A DNA stretch of 64,000 nucleotides from Collybia mongolica (GCA_013420905.1 JAAXNY010000001.1:7688001-7752000); one strand, 5' to 3'; shown: positions 35,493 through 48,860, numbered from the stretch's first letter. The notes: generated by a model not told the origin, from the sequence alone. Program-made: numbers and translations.

Positions 35493-37444
35493 CTAGTGTG
35501 TCGAGAGGTGCCGGTTCCGAGGGAGTAGCGATGCAACAAAGACCGAGACACACACCATAGACATAAGAACGTAATAGATGAGATAACCCCCGAGGTATTT
35601 TCTCTCGATGGACAGGGAGAAGAGCGAGTTCGCCGCAGCAGGACCGATGGCTCTCGCGATGCCGGCGGTTATCTGTCAGAATCGTTACCTATTAAATCCT
35701 CCACTCTGTGGATTCATACCCACCTGGCCCAGCCCATTCGTGGAACCAAGCGTTGCCTGGTTCGGGGATATAGCCGTGATAATGATGTAGATGGCACCTA
35801 GAAAAACGTGAGCAAATTATTGGGAAAATTAGCCGAACTTGGGGTGCACCATAGGAGAAACCGAACCCAATTGAAAACACTACCTGGACGGCTACAATAG
35901 CCCAGACCGCAATACTAAGGCCTTGCGATTTTGTTAGATGGTTTATGAAGGGAAATGCAGCGAACACGGGGAAAGCAGAGATTATCCCTGCCATGAACAC
36001 ATTCTTAGAGCCCCAGTAGTCGTGGACCTTGGCGAAGAAGAAAACCTGAAACACTCCATTGAGAAGTCCAAGGATAGAGAGGATATTGCCGATGGTTGAT
36101 GGCGGCAGCCCCATCCCCCCCAGGTGTATAGGAGTAGAGTAGAAAAGCGGCTGGACAGCACGGAACATGACGTCAACGAGGGCGAGGAGTGCATAGTTTC
36201 CCACCACAATAATTATTTTAGGGGTAAGAAGCGACCGTAAGGGCATAGGTCTTTCAACTTTGGGAGGTGCAGGCATGGTATTTGGCTGAGGCGATGCGAC
36301 ATCATTTACGTCTTCATCCGCGTTGCATTCTCCAAGCCCGAGAAGTTTGGACACAGGAACGGGAGCCTGCACGGTTTCCTTCAAAAAAACGAACGTTACG
36401 ACCCAAATCACGGCAGTGAATGTTGCGGGGATAGCGCATGGTAGGAAGTAAGGGTAATTTTTGAGGAACTCGTTGTCACCGAAAATATCTGGGAATGATT
36501 CAGCAGGTCGTGAAAGTGAGCCGCCAATAATAGACCCAAACTATTGGTAGGTGGTTTGTATTTCATCAGAAAACCGAGATGGAACTCACAGTCAGCCCGG
36601 TGGCCCACGCTATGGGTATAAAGGCGAACGCCTGTGGAATGGGAATTGTTATCCCTTTATGGACGTGGGATACTGCTTCACTTCACGCTTACTTGTGCTA
36701 TGTTTGTCTTGTCGGTTATTTCGGCCAGTATGCTGCCGTAGTCAAGGATGCAGGAGTTAAACCCACGGCTTCCGAGTGCAGTCATCAGGCAGTATAGCTA
36801 ACCTTCTAATCACGCCTGAATAACCACCTAAAGCGAAAGTTACTCGATGACCTGAATACACAGATAGAGACCACCTACTCAGAAAGCCATTTAGGCTCCA
36901 ACTAATTTTGTCGTTCAACCGAGAGGGGCCTGATACTAGAGGCGAAGAACACACCTGAGAATAAGATACCCGAACGTCCGTGAAAGCCCAAAGCAGTACA
37001 TCGAGGCTGACACTCCAAATAAACATGCCAATATGACTGGTTTTCGGCCAACACGATCTGATATTCTGCTCCAAAATAGCCCTGCGAAAGCTTGGGTAAA
37101 GAAAAAGAGAGATTGCTGTCCATCACGCCAGTTTAGTATGAATGAACGCGAAGATGATAAACTAGCGTACCATAAGCCCGACATAGTACCCTACTTGACT
37201 CTCATTGCCATGTGTGACCCCAAGGTCGCGAATAAGCTTCAACCGTCGATATTAGTCAGGTCGAAGTTCGTCAAAGGGCTTTATAAGGAACCTGGGGTGC
37301 AAACGGATATATGACTTGTGATGTTAGAACTTCCACAAGCTGTAGTGATAGAACGATTGAAATTTGAGACCAGGGAAGAGGTGTGGGCTTCGAACTTTGC
37401 TGAGAACCCAGCAATGAAGTCCCCTCGTCGACCTGAAGGGGCAT
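35493..37444 (-). CDS. MFS transporter 3 (tandem array), 484 aa, 10 exons
   Basis: Exons: 37444-37292, 37236-37171, 37115-36955, 36901-36879, 36827-36803, 36732-36693, 36631-36590, 36540-35850, 35797-35724, 35672-35493 (1455 nt). The start MPLQVDEGTSLLGSQQ is preferred over an upstream in-frame ATG at 37555 because both array paralogues begin at this point (MSPQVDEETPLL). Motif A is SDRVGRKPV. The TM5 motif is altered: GLTFGSIIGG, where the array mates have GGTLGPIIGG. The segment GFLSGYSGVIRSILAEITD also departs from the array consensus NGNIGVIKSMMAEMTD. C-terminal helices are present (GPAAANSLFSLSIE). The gene is intact but is the most diverged array member, so it may have a changed or reduced activity. 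Confidence 0.9.
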
Positions 37445-38030
37445 AAAGGGTTGGAAGCAAGAACAAGCTGTTGGTTTTCGGAAATGATGGAAGAATAGAC
37501 CAAGATCACACTTCTCCACGGCAGGTCTATTCCTTAGATTTTCTTTCGGGACCATTTATCTACATGAAGAAGCAGGGATCAGAATGGGCGCAAGCATGAG
37601 AGAGAATGCCTAATCGATAGAGGTTTCGGTACGTGTCGATCTGGTGACGGTCACCGGATCAGGTCGGCACAGGCTCCAAATTTAACTGTGCAGACGGACG
37701 ATTGACAGTTGTCCTGAGAGATAAATCCCTCGTAAGAGGAGTCACCAGTCACCGTTAAAACGATTCAATAAGTTGCGCTCATGCATATCATGGCGGATCA
37801 AGTTATACCTTTCGATATGGATGCTTCGAAGGTGGGAACTTGGCCCAAGAGGATTAGGAACCTTGGGGGTTATATCCATGGAGTACTCACGATTCCTGCG
37901 CAGGATGAGCCTACCCGCAATCTTACCAGGCCACTCACGAACTGCGTTTTAAATCCTTTTATTGTTTTTGGTCATGACTTGGTTACGACAAACTTCTTAC
38001 CGAAACCTTTAGTTGCCCAGTCCAGAGTCT
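37445..38030. promoter_or_regulatory. Upstream region of MFS 3
   Basis: This 586 bp gap lies between array members. It must include the MFS 3 promoter and the MFS 4 3' region. No separate gene is supported; the plus-strand frame at 37781-38125 overlaps the 3' end of MFS 4. Confidence 0.4.
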
Positions 38031-39985
38031 CTACTGTGTCCAAAGCCGCTGAGGGAGTAGCGATCCAACAAAGACCGACACACCCACTACAGCCAAAAGA
38101 ACATAATAGACGAGGTAGCCCCTGAGGTAGTTTTTCTCAATGGACAGAGAGAAGAGGGAATTTGCCACAGCAGGGCCGATCGCCCTCATGATGCTGACAG
38201 ACATCTGTCGAGGACATTGATGAGGTATTTCGGATCGTGTACATCTAAGATTGATACTTACTTGACTTAACCCATTTGTAGCACCCAGCATTGCTCGGTT
38301 CGGCGATGCCGCCGCGATAAAGATGAAGATAGCACCTGGGAAAGCTGAGCGAAATGTAAGACATCCATGCCATACTCAGGCGCACCGTATGATAAACTCA
38401 TTCCGATAGACATCACTGTTTGAAAAGCCACAATCACCCAGACCGTAGTACTGAGGCCTTGTGATCTCGCTAGATAATTGATGATGGGGAAAGCGGGGAA
38501 TAAAGGAATAGCAGAGATGATTCCCGCCATGAATACTTTCTTGGAACCCCAATAGCTATGGATTTTGGCAAAGAAGAATACCTGAAATACGCCGTTGAGT
38601 ATTCCAAAAAAGGAGAGGATTTTGCCAATAGTCGATGGGGGCAGTCCCAGTCCCCCTAGATGTATAGGAGTAGAGAGGAAGAGAGGCTGGACAGCGCGGA
38701 ACATAATGTCAACGAGAGAAAGAAATGCATAGTTTCCAGCCGCAATTATCACCCGCGGAATGAGAAGCGAACGCAAGGGCATGGGCTTTTCGCCTTTAGT
38801 TGTGGTCGTAGTGTCTGGCTGTTCTGTGACAAGAACCTTCAGGCCTTCGTCCGCTTTGACTTTTCTGAGTCCGAGAAATCTGGATACAGGAACGGGAGAT
38901 TCTACAGTCTCCTTGAGGAAAATGTACGTTACGAGCCATGCCACGGCAGTAAATGTCGCGGGAACGGCACATGGTAGAAAGTAAGGATATTTTTTGAGAA
39001 ATTCGTTATTGCCGAAAACGTTTGGGAACGTTTCAGCTGGTCGTGAAAGCGAGCCACCAATGATAGGACCAAGCTGTTGATGACATACATAGGTGTTTTA
39101 CCACCATCTGATAAATATAGAACTCACAGTTCCTCCTGTGGACCACGCTATTGGCATATACGCATAGACCTGTAGAAGCAAGTCGATGGGTCATCAATCC
39201 GTCTAGGAGTATACAATGTTTTATTGCTAACTTGGGCTATGTTTGTCGCGTCTGTCATTTCGGCCATCATACTATCGCAACAGATGCGGATATCAGAACG
39301 AGCGGCTTTCGATGATCACCAGAGAATGCAACCGACCTTTTAATTACGCCTATATTTCCATCTAAGGGCAGTGTTAATCGATTAGCCGAGTACTATAAAA
39401 ATTAGAACTGCTTACTTAGAGCGCCGTTTAGGCTTCGACTGATAATACACGTCAATGTCAAGGGGCTGACGAGAAACGAGGAACACACCTGAGAACAAGG
39501 CCCCAGAATGTCCGTGACAGCCCAAAGCAGTACATTGAGGCTGACAATCCGAATAAGCCGGTCAGAATGACTGGTTTTCGGCCGACGTGATCGGACGTTC
39601 TGCTCCAATGTAGCACTGTGAACGCTTGGGTCAAATAAAAAAGAGATTGCTAGATATTGAACAGCTTGAGCACTGAGGCGCGGGGGTTTATGTATAGCAA
39701 ATGCACCATAAGCCCGACATAGTATCCAACTTGACTTTCGTTTCCGTGTGTGATTCCAAGGTCGCGGATGAGCTTAGACGTAGATGTCAGCCATCTTTGC
39801 GCCTCAAAAAGTCATAGGATTCTGTAACGTACTTGGGGCGCGAATGGATATATGACCTGTGAGGTAAGAGGCTCCGCAAGTTGTAAGAATAACACGATTG
39901 TAAGTTGAGACCAAGGAAGGGGTGTGGGCTTTACAGGTTGCTGAGAACGCAGCAAGGGAGTCTCTTCGTCGACCTGGGGGGACAT
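38031..39985 (-). CDS. MFS transporter 4 (tandem array), 481 aa, 10 exons
   Basis: Exons: 39985-39833, 39772-39707, 39649-39489, 39438-39416, 39361-39337, 39271-39232, 39169-39128, 39073-38386, 38335-38262, 38204-38031 (1446 nt). The first seven exon lengths (153, 66, 161, 23, 25, 40, 42) are identical in all three array genes. The N-terminus is MSPQVDEETPLLRSQQ, then the first helix around TIVLFLQLAEPLTSQVIYPF. Motif A reads SDHVGRKPV, so the usual Arg after Asp is His here. The TM5 motif GGTLGPIIGG is intact. Other conserved blocks are LSLVDIMFRAVQPLFLSTPI and AAASPNRAMLGATNGLSQ. Substrate unknown. Confidence 0.92.
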
Positions 39986-40644
39986 GGTGGTATAGAAACA
40001 AGAGCTGATCTTCCACGGGCCATCGGCTCGTAAAAAATGATCGGCCACCAGGTTGGCGTTTCCCGCAAGGGCGAATATCCCATAAAGATCATCTATCAAC
40101 CTCTTTGAATGGGTTCCTCGTTCGTGACTCGTGCCGAAATGAACTACCGTGTTTGGGGAATGAGTCATTCCGTTAAAGCGGGCTAAGTATTCTTTAATAG
40201 GAAGCTTGCAAGGTTGGGAGCAAAGTGTCCAAATAACGGACAGATTTTGGAGGCCTGCCGGACCCAGGTTTCTCGAATAGGCCTGATTTCTGAGTGCACA
40301 TATACTCGAGTACCATGGGCGTCAAAATCTGATATACCTCGAATGTTGTACTTGTCGTCTTTTAATGGTACAATATGAGAAAGAACGACAATGGTCTGAA
40401 TCAGAACCCTGAGTCTGAGCACTAATGTAGATGCAAACCACGTGCGCTTACAGTGTCCATCCCCATAGCGACCAAACACCTCCCGTTGCATTCACAAGAA
40501 GTTGACCTCACTGGGTCTCTAGATTCCTTGGGCGTCTTATGTAGGCCACTTACAAACAATATATCCTTTTCATTGTGACCACTGACGATATGGGGACGAC
40601 TAGGAGTCTTCCAATTCATAAAGCTGAGTCTACATACAGTCCTA
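39986..40644. promoter_or_regulatory. Upstream region of MFS 4
   Basis: This 659 bp gap lies between array members. It should contain the MFS 4 promoter and the MFS 5 3' end. No convincing coding sequence was found. Confidence 0.4.
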
Positions 40645-42586
40645 CTATGTCCAAAGGTGTCGAGGGAGTAACGATCCAACGAAGACAGCAACGCACACTA
40701 CAACGACCAGAACATAATACACCATATACCCCCCGAGGTAATGTTTCTCGATGGACAGCGAGAAGAGCGAGTTCGCCGCAGCAGGGCCGATGGCCCTCAT
40801 AACGCTGACGGTCATCTATAAAGATTGTTAATCAGAATGGCAGATGCTATATATGCACCTGTAATTGGTACCCACCTGACTTAATCCATTGGTAGCACCG
40901 AGTGTTGCTCGGTTCGGGGATGCCGCTGCGATGAAGATAAAGATGGCACCTGCAAAAAAATGAGTGACGATGGGGAAGTCTATGTTATTGAGGCACACCG
41001 TATGATAAACCCATCCCAAGCGACATTAGTGTCTGGAAGGCTACAATAGCCCAAACCGTAGTACTGAGGCCTTGCGATCTTGCCAGATAGTTGATGAGGG
41101 GGAAAGTACCGAACACAGGGAAGGCACAGATTATCCCTGCCATGAACACCTTCTTGGAGCCCCAATAGTTATGAATCTTGGCAAAAAAGAATACCTGGAA
41201 CACTCCACTAAGAACTCCATATATGGAGAGGATATTGCCGATGATTGGCGGAGGTAGCCCCAGACCCCCTACGTCTATAGGAGTAGAGAAGAACAGAGGT
41301 TGGATAGCACGGTATGCGATCTCAACAAGAGAAAGAGACGCATAGTTCCCGGCCGCGATGATAACTCGTGGAGTAAGAAGTGAGCGCAAAGGCATGGGCT
41401 TTTCACCTTTGGGAGTAGGTATAGCGCTTGACTGGTGCGATGAAACAGCCTTCTGATCTTCTTCCGCTTTACCTTTTCTGAGCCCGAGGAAAGTGGACAT
41501 AGGAACAGGAGACTGTACGGTTTCTTTCAGGAAAAAAAACGCTACGAGCCATGCCACAGCAGTGAATGTCGCGGGGACAGCACAGGGCAGGATGTATGGA
41601 TATTTTTTGAGAAATTCGTTATTGCCGAAAACATTTGGAAATCTTTCGGCAGGTCGTGAAAGCGAGCCACCGATGATGGGACCAAGCTGTAAATAGGCGA
41701 GTTAACGCTTCATCAACGAGAAATAGGCGCGGGTTGGAACTAACAGTCCCGCCGGTGCACCACGCGATTGGGAAATAAGCATACGCCTGCAAATATGTCA
41801 GTCCGCATTGCGACGCGTGGAACTCTGTCTCAATTGATACTTACTTGTGCTATATTTGTCGTATCGGTCATTTCGGCCATCATGCTGCCATGTCAGTCAG
41901 GGGTTAGGATGTAAGCTTCTTTAACGTCACCAGGAAACACAGCTGACCTTTTAATTACACCTATGTTGCCATCTAGAGTGAATGTCAATCGATGAATGGA
42001 ATAGATAAAACCAAAAGTCGCGTACTCAGAGCGCCATTCAGGCCCCGGCTGATGATAGTGGTCAATCCGGAGGAGCGGACGAAAGACGGGAGACATACCT
42101 GAGAACAAGGCCCCAGAATGTCCGTGACAGCCCAAAGCAGTACATTGAGAGTGATATTCCGAATAAGCCAATCAGAATGACGGGTTTTCGGCCGACACGG
42201 TCAGACGTCCTACTCCAATGCAGCACTGTGCAGGCCTGAGCCAAGAAAAACACTGATTGCTGTACGACAAACAGTATGAGTACTGAGGCACACAAAGGTG
42301 GTGGCTAACACACCAAAATCCCGACATAATATCCAACTCGACTTTCATTTCCATTTGTGATTCCAAGGTCGCGGATGAGCTTTGTCATTGATATCAGTCG
42401 AGTTGAAGCTTGTCGTTGGAGTCTATGACATACCTGCGGCGCAAAAGGATAAATGACCTGGGAGGTAAGAGGTTCCGCAAGTTGTATGAATAACACAATT
42501 GAAAATTGAAACCAGGGAAGGGGAGTGGGCTTTGGAGTTTGCTGAGAACGCAGCAAAGGAGTCTCCTCGTCGACCTGGGGGGACAT
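40645..42586 (-). CDS. MFS transporter 5 (tandem array), 480 aa, 10 exons
   Basis: Exons: 42586-42434, 42379-42314, 42259-42099, 42048-42026, 41972-41948, 41884-41845, 41786-41745, 41686-40999, 40949-40876, 40815-40645 (1443 nt). The start is MSPQVDEETPLLRSQQ. Motif A is SDRVGRKPV and the TM5 motif CTGGTLGPIIGG. The central loop is hydrophilic and Ser/Lys-rich, followed by LSLVEIAYRAIQPLFFSTPI and AAASPNRATLGATNGLSQ. Exon 8 (688 nt) has the same length as in MFS 4, and the two proteins agree more with each other than with MFS 3. This suggests that MFS 4 and 5 are the most recent duplicates. It may be the ancestral, least altered array member; that is inference. Confidence 0.92.
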
Positions 42587-43428
42587 GATGATTCAAAAGA
42601 GAATTGGCCTTCCACCGGCCGTCAGTTCGTAACAATGATGAGAGTACAAGGAATAGATCGCGTTTTGAATTGCCAGTGAAGATATGTTAACGAGATTACC
42701 TAATCTCTGTCAATCGTGTAAAATTTGACTCATGCCGAATGCGCTGACAATGCCTGACATCTGTATCTTCGGCGACGGAAATAAAGTGTGTAATCGCGTT
42801 AGGTTGACTGTGGCCTTCAAGGGGAAGACGGAATAAAAGCCAAGCCCGCTCGGAGCATGATTACGACAAGCAAAGCTGGGATCTTCCGAATCAAGGCTCA
42901 GGTGGGCCCCATTTGACTGATTCACTCGCCTTGGGGCATCTAAATTTAGCTGAAGACGGGCTTATGGTAAACGACGGAAGATAGACAGACATGTATATGT
43001 ACTTGATTTCATTTCACGAGAATTCGCGTGTTCTATCTGTACGTCTTGTGAATGTTGAACGTCTTCTAATATGATATGTTCAGGTCACCAGGCTCGCCAC
43101 TCGGCGCCGAACTGATGGTGGGTTGATATTCGCTATGAGTAACTAAACTTGCTGCTTCGGTTGGAGTGCCGAGTGATAAGTATCATGGAGAATATGTGAT
43201 TCTTGCCCGTCGGCCTGTCTCTTTACAAAGCTGGTGTTAGAAGCAATTCGACACCAAAGGATTGTTGCCAATGTTCTATTTGAATCTGTCATGAGAGACG
43301 GTCGGGAAAGCGCCAGAGGGGGACAGGGTTGGACATAAGCGATTTGTTGTCACGTTACTCGGAGAGCCCGGGCCGAACCTTGGTTGTTGAGTTCAACTCG
43401 AACCAGTCAGAGCCTGTGGCAAGGAACC
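42587..43428. promoter_or_regulatory. Divergent region between MFS 5 and the DUF4604 gene
   Basis: This 842 bp gap separates two divergent starts and holds both promoters. A short minus-strand frame (42710-42925) lacks a credible structure. No RNA gene was seen. Confidence 0.45.
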
Positions 43429-44078
43429 ATGGCGTCCAAGGAACCGAATCGCCACCAACTCTCATCTAGACTCTCATATAGTCAAAACACTCCGTCTTTT
43501 CTTCTTAAACTGCAGAACCGTATCGCAGGCATACCCGACGAGGAGGAAGAGTACGATGAGGAATTTGAAGATGGTGGTTCTGGACGTCCACCTATCCCCC
43601 GCCGCCCAGCCATCCCCGAAAGACCGGAAGACGATCCAGGAAGCGCAGATGAAGAGGATGGAGATGAGAAACCTCAAGTCGTTGTTCTTAGGCAGGGAAA
43701 ACATCTAACAGAGCGAGAAGCAGAGAATGTGAAACGGAGTGGTATGTCCTTCACCTCCTGTTCTTCATGGGCAGCCCAAGCTAATCCTAGCCGATAGAAA
43801 GGGGCCTTGTCCCTCTGCCGGAACCGACAACAAGGACTTCTCAACCAGACATAACTTCTAGTAAGGAAGGGGCGATTAGTACTAAAACTCCGCATGGAAG
43901 TTTGTCATTTTCATCATCAAAGCCAGGCCAAAGATCAAGGGTCTCCGACAAAAAAAGAAAAGCAATAGGCAACGAGGATGAAGGAGAAAGGGATGTAATA
44001 AAGACAAAGGATGGGCCATCCAAGAAGAAACCCAAGAAGGCTAGCAAAACTCTTCTCTCGTTTGGTGATGATGCTTGA
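43429..44078 (+). CDS. DUF4604 / KIAA1143-like protein, 197 aa, 2 exons
   Basis: Exons 43429-43741 and 43798-44078 (594 nt). An upstream in-frame TTG at 43384 is not needed; ATG 43429 gives MASKEPNRHQLSSRLSYSQN. The family pattern is clear. There is an N-terminal segment with PSFLLKLQNRIAG and an acidic stretch. The hallmark QPQVVVL-type motif appears here as EKPQVVVLRQGKHLTEREAE. A Lys-rich region follows, and the C-terminus is SKTLLSFGDDA, matching the SLLSF-D/E ending of human KIAA1143. Its function is poorly known; the family is small, charged and probably nuclear. It converges with the DUF6533 gene. Confidence 0.85.
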
Positions 44079-44546
44079 GGCGATGCTGGCGTTGTGGGAC
44101 TCGCGATATACTCAGGCTACCCAATTCGGTACGCACCCCTATCAATAATGCGAGAGGTAGTCATCAATCGTGAATCTCAGACTCTTGGGCATCACCAGCG
44201 TAACTGATACCATAAGTGAGGTCCATTTTCAACTGACAACTCGCCGCACGGGCATTATCTTTTCCAATTGAGCCCAAACCGCCACCGACTCGAGTATAGC
44301 ATGCGGGTTCATTTACAATGTGAAACTGCTACCCACCAGCATCACATCCCGTATGCACATATTTCGATCGGCTGTTGCCCGTTCTCGACGCACTCGGTGG
44401 CTTTGGGAAACAAATAGAAGGGAGAGGACAGTATGTTGTAATACATTGGTCTAGGGTATGTAAAGTACAATGGTTATGATGCGGGTAAATGGATACAATT
44501 ATGCTAATTTTGAAATGCAGAATGGATATGAGTGGTATCAGGGCAA
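44079..44546. other. Intergenic region between convergent genes
   Basis: This 468 bp gap lies between the 3' ends of the DUF4604 and DUF6533 genes and should hold their terminators. No features were recognised. Confidence 0.5.
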
Positions 44547-46325
44547 TCATGAGGGTACTCGTGCATTGAATGAGGCCATCTGTGTAGATTCGTCGATTCT
44601 GAAGCTTTGGAGGGTATATGTTGGGTGCTCGAGGTCGCCGCTCCATAACGTATCCAACTCGACATTTGTGGGCTGGCTGTATTCTACGTTCGTATCCGTG
44701 TATGTCGCCGTCGAATATATGCCGACATCCGCTGTTTCGTGGAGATTGAGCATAAGCCGGGACATCATCGTCACAGAAACGCTGTGTGAAGGTGTGAGAA
44801 CGGATAAGTGTATAAATGTTCCGAGGCGCCCAGACCTGCTAGCAAACGTCGAGAGGCCGCCACGGAGAAAGGGCTACAGCGTCACGAGGTCAGTTTGACA
44901 ATCGACACCGTGATTCGAATTGTGACATACACCGCAGAACTTCAAGGTACCGGTACGGGAGCAATCAGACAATCAAATTCTTTGAAAGTTCTGATCGATA
45001 AACTCACGTAGAATGTCAGAATATTCGCCAAGTTCGCGAGCGCCATCACCCTATAATGGAGTTAGTATATCTTCTCCGGCGGTAACGTTGCTGCTCACGC
45101 AAAATATATTGCACCTGAAGAGAAGTCAAGATCCGTTTATAGGCTGGCCGTGAGTCAAATATATTTGTCACTCACCATCTCTAAAAATAAGATTGATGAT
45201 AGGGACGCTGATTCTCGTCAGACCATGTTGATGCCTCCCTTTCCACGTCTTCGCCATAGTCAGTGCAAATAGAATCGTGTCATACACAAATAGCGCTTCC
45301 CAGGCACCTGCTAGTCCTAATGCTCCAGGGTGAGAACGCGTTGTGCATGCAAATGATGATGTGGGCCTACGAATTGCTCTGAAGCATGCCGGTTATTTTA
45401 AGGCCGAGTGCGAAGTGAGGTAACAGTGGAGCTCACGTTTCAGATGAAAGACCTATATGGCATCCAGATCCCTGTTCAGCTGGGGCACTCTTCTGGCCGA
45501 ATAACGCCCACTGTAAAGCCGCCGATGTGAATATGTCATCCACGGTCTAACCTCCGAGAGAAATGGAACACACCAATGAAACCCCTGCTAGCACTGCCCC
45601 ACTACCAACCATATATGCTAAGATCTGTAGCGAGCAGCCATACAGAGCATATATTCGCAAAGTTAGTAGGACTATCAAGGCTTGGATCAGTTTGAACATC
45701 AAGTTCGGGTATCATATTCAGAATCACTCACCGCAAACAAGCACTTGATTGAATACAAGCATTAACTGTCGGAACAGATTGTACTGTTTGCAGCTGTTGG
45801 AGAACGTTAATCTTGCAGGAACGAATCCGATAATCATGACCAGACCTCTGGAACTGGTTTAATGCATGCTCGGAATTTGAGTGGGACAGAAGGATTGACG
45901 CACATGAGGCTGTAATGTCGTGAATCCCAGAATCGTGACTGCAATGTTCCCAAATAACGCGAAATAGCGATTGAAGAAGAACCAGTATGCACTTGGTGTC
46001 TTCGGTCGTCTCCACAAGTAATCCACTTCACTGCCTGGTGTCGAATTGTGAGCTCCTGTCTCGCTGTCCAAGCGAACAACTTTACCTGTTGTGATAATAT
46101 GGTCGTAGAAAAGGAAGGCTGGGACGGGATTCTGGAAGTGAAAACGTGTACAGAAGAGGGTAACGCGACGATGACTCACATACGGCCAGGAGGTGAAGGT
46201 AGTTGTGGATTTGTCTACAAAAAAAAAGTTGGATTAAGTTTCTGTCATCGAAGTAAAATACCATGTGATCATGCATACATTTCTTGAGCCGTTCCCAGTG
46301 GTTCGAACTCCAGAGGGTCTGGCAT
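44547..46325 (-). CDS. DUF6533-type seven-helix membrane protein, 337 aa, 12 exons
   Basis: Exons: 46325-46279, 46214-46184, 46131-46086, 46034-45904, 45783-45732, 45671-45574, 45510-45437, 45378-45176, 45114-45099, 45050-45008, 44873-44836, 44781-44547 (1014 nt). The exons are tiny (16-235 nt), but all phases agree. The DUF6533 signature is clear: FLFYDHIITTGSEVDYLWRR then PSAYWFFFNRYFALFGNIAV. Further helices include VLLTLRIYALYG and LAGAWEALFVYDTILFALT. A late motif near the last helix reads VTMMSRLMLNLHE, and the tail is hydrophilic. This family is greatly expanded in mushrooms and has a 7-TM layout. A receptor-like role is often proposed but unproven. The exon 4 to 5 junction (after LGFTTLQPH) is the least certain. 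Confidence 0.85.
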
Positions 46326-46916
46326 TACCGCCGGCAGTGGTGGAGGAGGGCGGACAGTAGGTCGTCAGCAGCTGAGGTGGTAGAAAGGGTACAAGGAGGT
46401 TTTCCACTGATCGTTATTAATTGGACCCAAACAAATCATCATGCTCACATCTGAAAAAAGTAAGAGAATCTCCTTATATCGTGACAGAGAGGGTGATCTG
46501 CTTAGGAGGGAGGGGCAGTTGTGAGTTGCCAATTCAAACAGAAAGCATCATGTGGACAAGCCGTTCAAAGTGCCCGAAGATCATCCTCGGGCATAAAGAC
46601 ATATGGGGCAGCTTTTGCTCACTAACCGTCGTGGGCGGGAATAGGGCGACGAATCACAAGAACCAGAATTTGTCTGTGGAAATTGATGTCAGATTCGAGG
46701 TAGATGCGAACGCTAGTCCTACTCGAGCTGTAATGACGCCGAACTTTGATATGTAGAGGATAATTTTGGGAAGTTTGAGAGGCCTCGATCGTAAATCCCA
46801 TCCATCCATCAATATTAGAGTGTAGTATACATGCCATATAGTCAGCGGCAAGTGCAGACATGAAAACGATTTAGCGAATAAGTAAAGAGATCGAGAATAC
46901 AAAAATACCACGCCGT
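46326..46916. promoter_or_regulatory. Upstream region of the DUF6533 gene
   Basis: This 591 bp gap lies between two minus-strand genes. It should contain the DUF6533 promoter and the 3' end of the RRM gene. Short open frames on both strands overlap and have no support. Confidence 0.4.
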
Positions 46917-48409
<1,493 letters not shown>

Positions 48410-48860
48410 GTTCGCGGTGACTCAATGAGAATGTCCAAGAATTCGAATAATTGTTCTGCGAATTAAGGATGACAAACGCACTTGAGTAACGACGACAACA
48501 GGTAAAAAGCAACAAGGAAGACATGGAATCCAAGACAGAGGGTTTACAGGTTGGGCGGCTACACAAGTGTTAGCGACAACAGGGAAAAGACTCTTACATG
48601 GAGTTATGAATACAGGATAAAAGCTTGTACAATCTTTTTTATCGAGCAATACAGAGGACGAGACACACAAAGATGAGACGAAAAGCGCGATGGTTGTGGA
48701 GACGAAACGAGAACCGAACAGCAGCTTCATCAATTTTGGTTTTTATTTGGTTTTGTTTACTGCTGCATTTCCAGGTCCGTGCATCTCTACGTCCATGGAG
48801 ACATGGGAATGTAAGTAAATCATATGACAGATCGATGTCAATTTAGCTACTACAACATAT
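48410..48860. promoter_or_regulatory. Upstream region of the CPSF6-like gene
   Basis: This 451 bp gap lies between two minus-strand genes and should carry the CPSF6-like promoter. Overlapping frames at 48422-48733 (-) and 48625-48846 (+) show no family resemblance. Confidence 0.4.

Noticed and set aside
37445..37555. Upstream in-frame ATG (37555) for MFS 3 adding 37 residues
   Set aside because: The added residues have no counterpart in the two array paralogues, which start at the position equivalent to 37444.
46290..46320. GGTTCGAACTCC, resembling a tRNA B-box
   Set aside because: It lies in exon 1 of the DUF6533 gene, and no matching acceptor and anticodon stems surround it.
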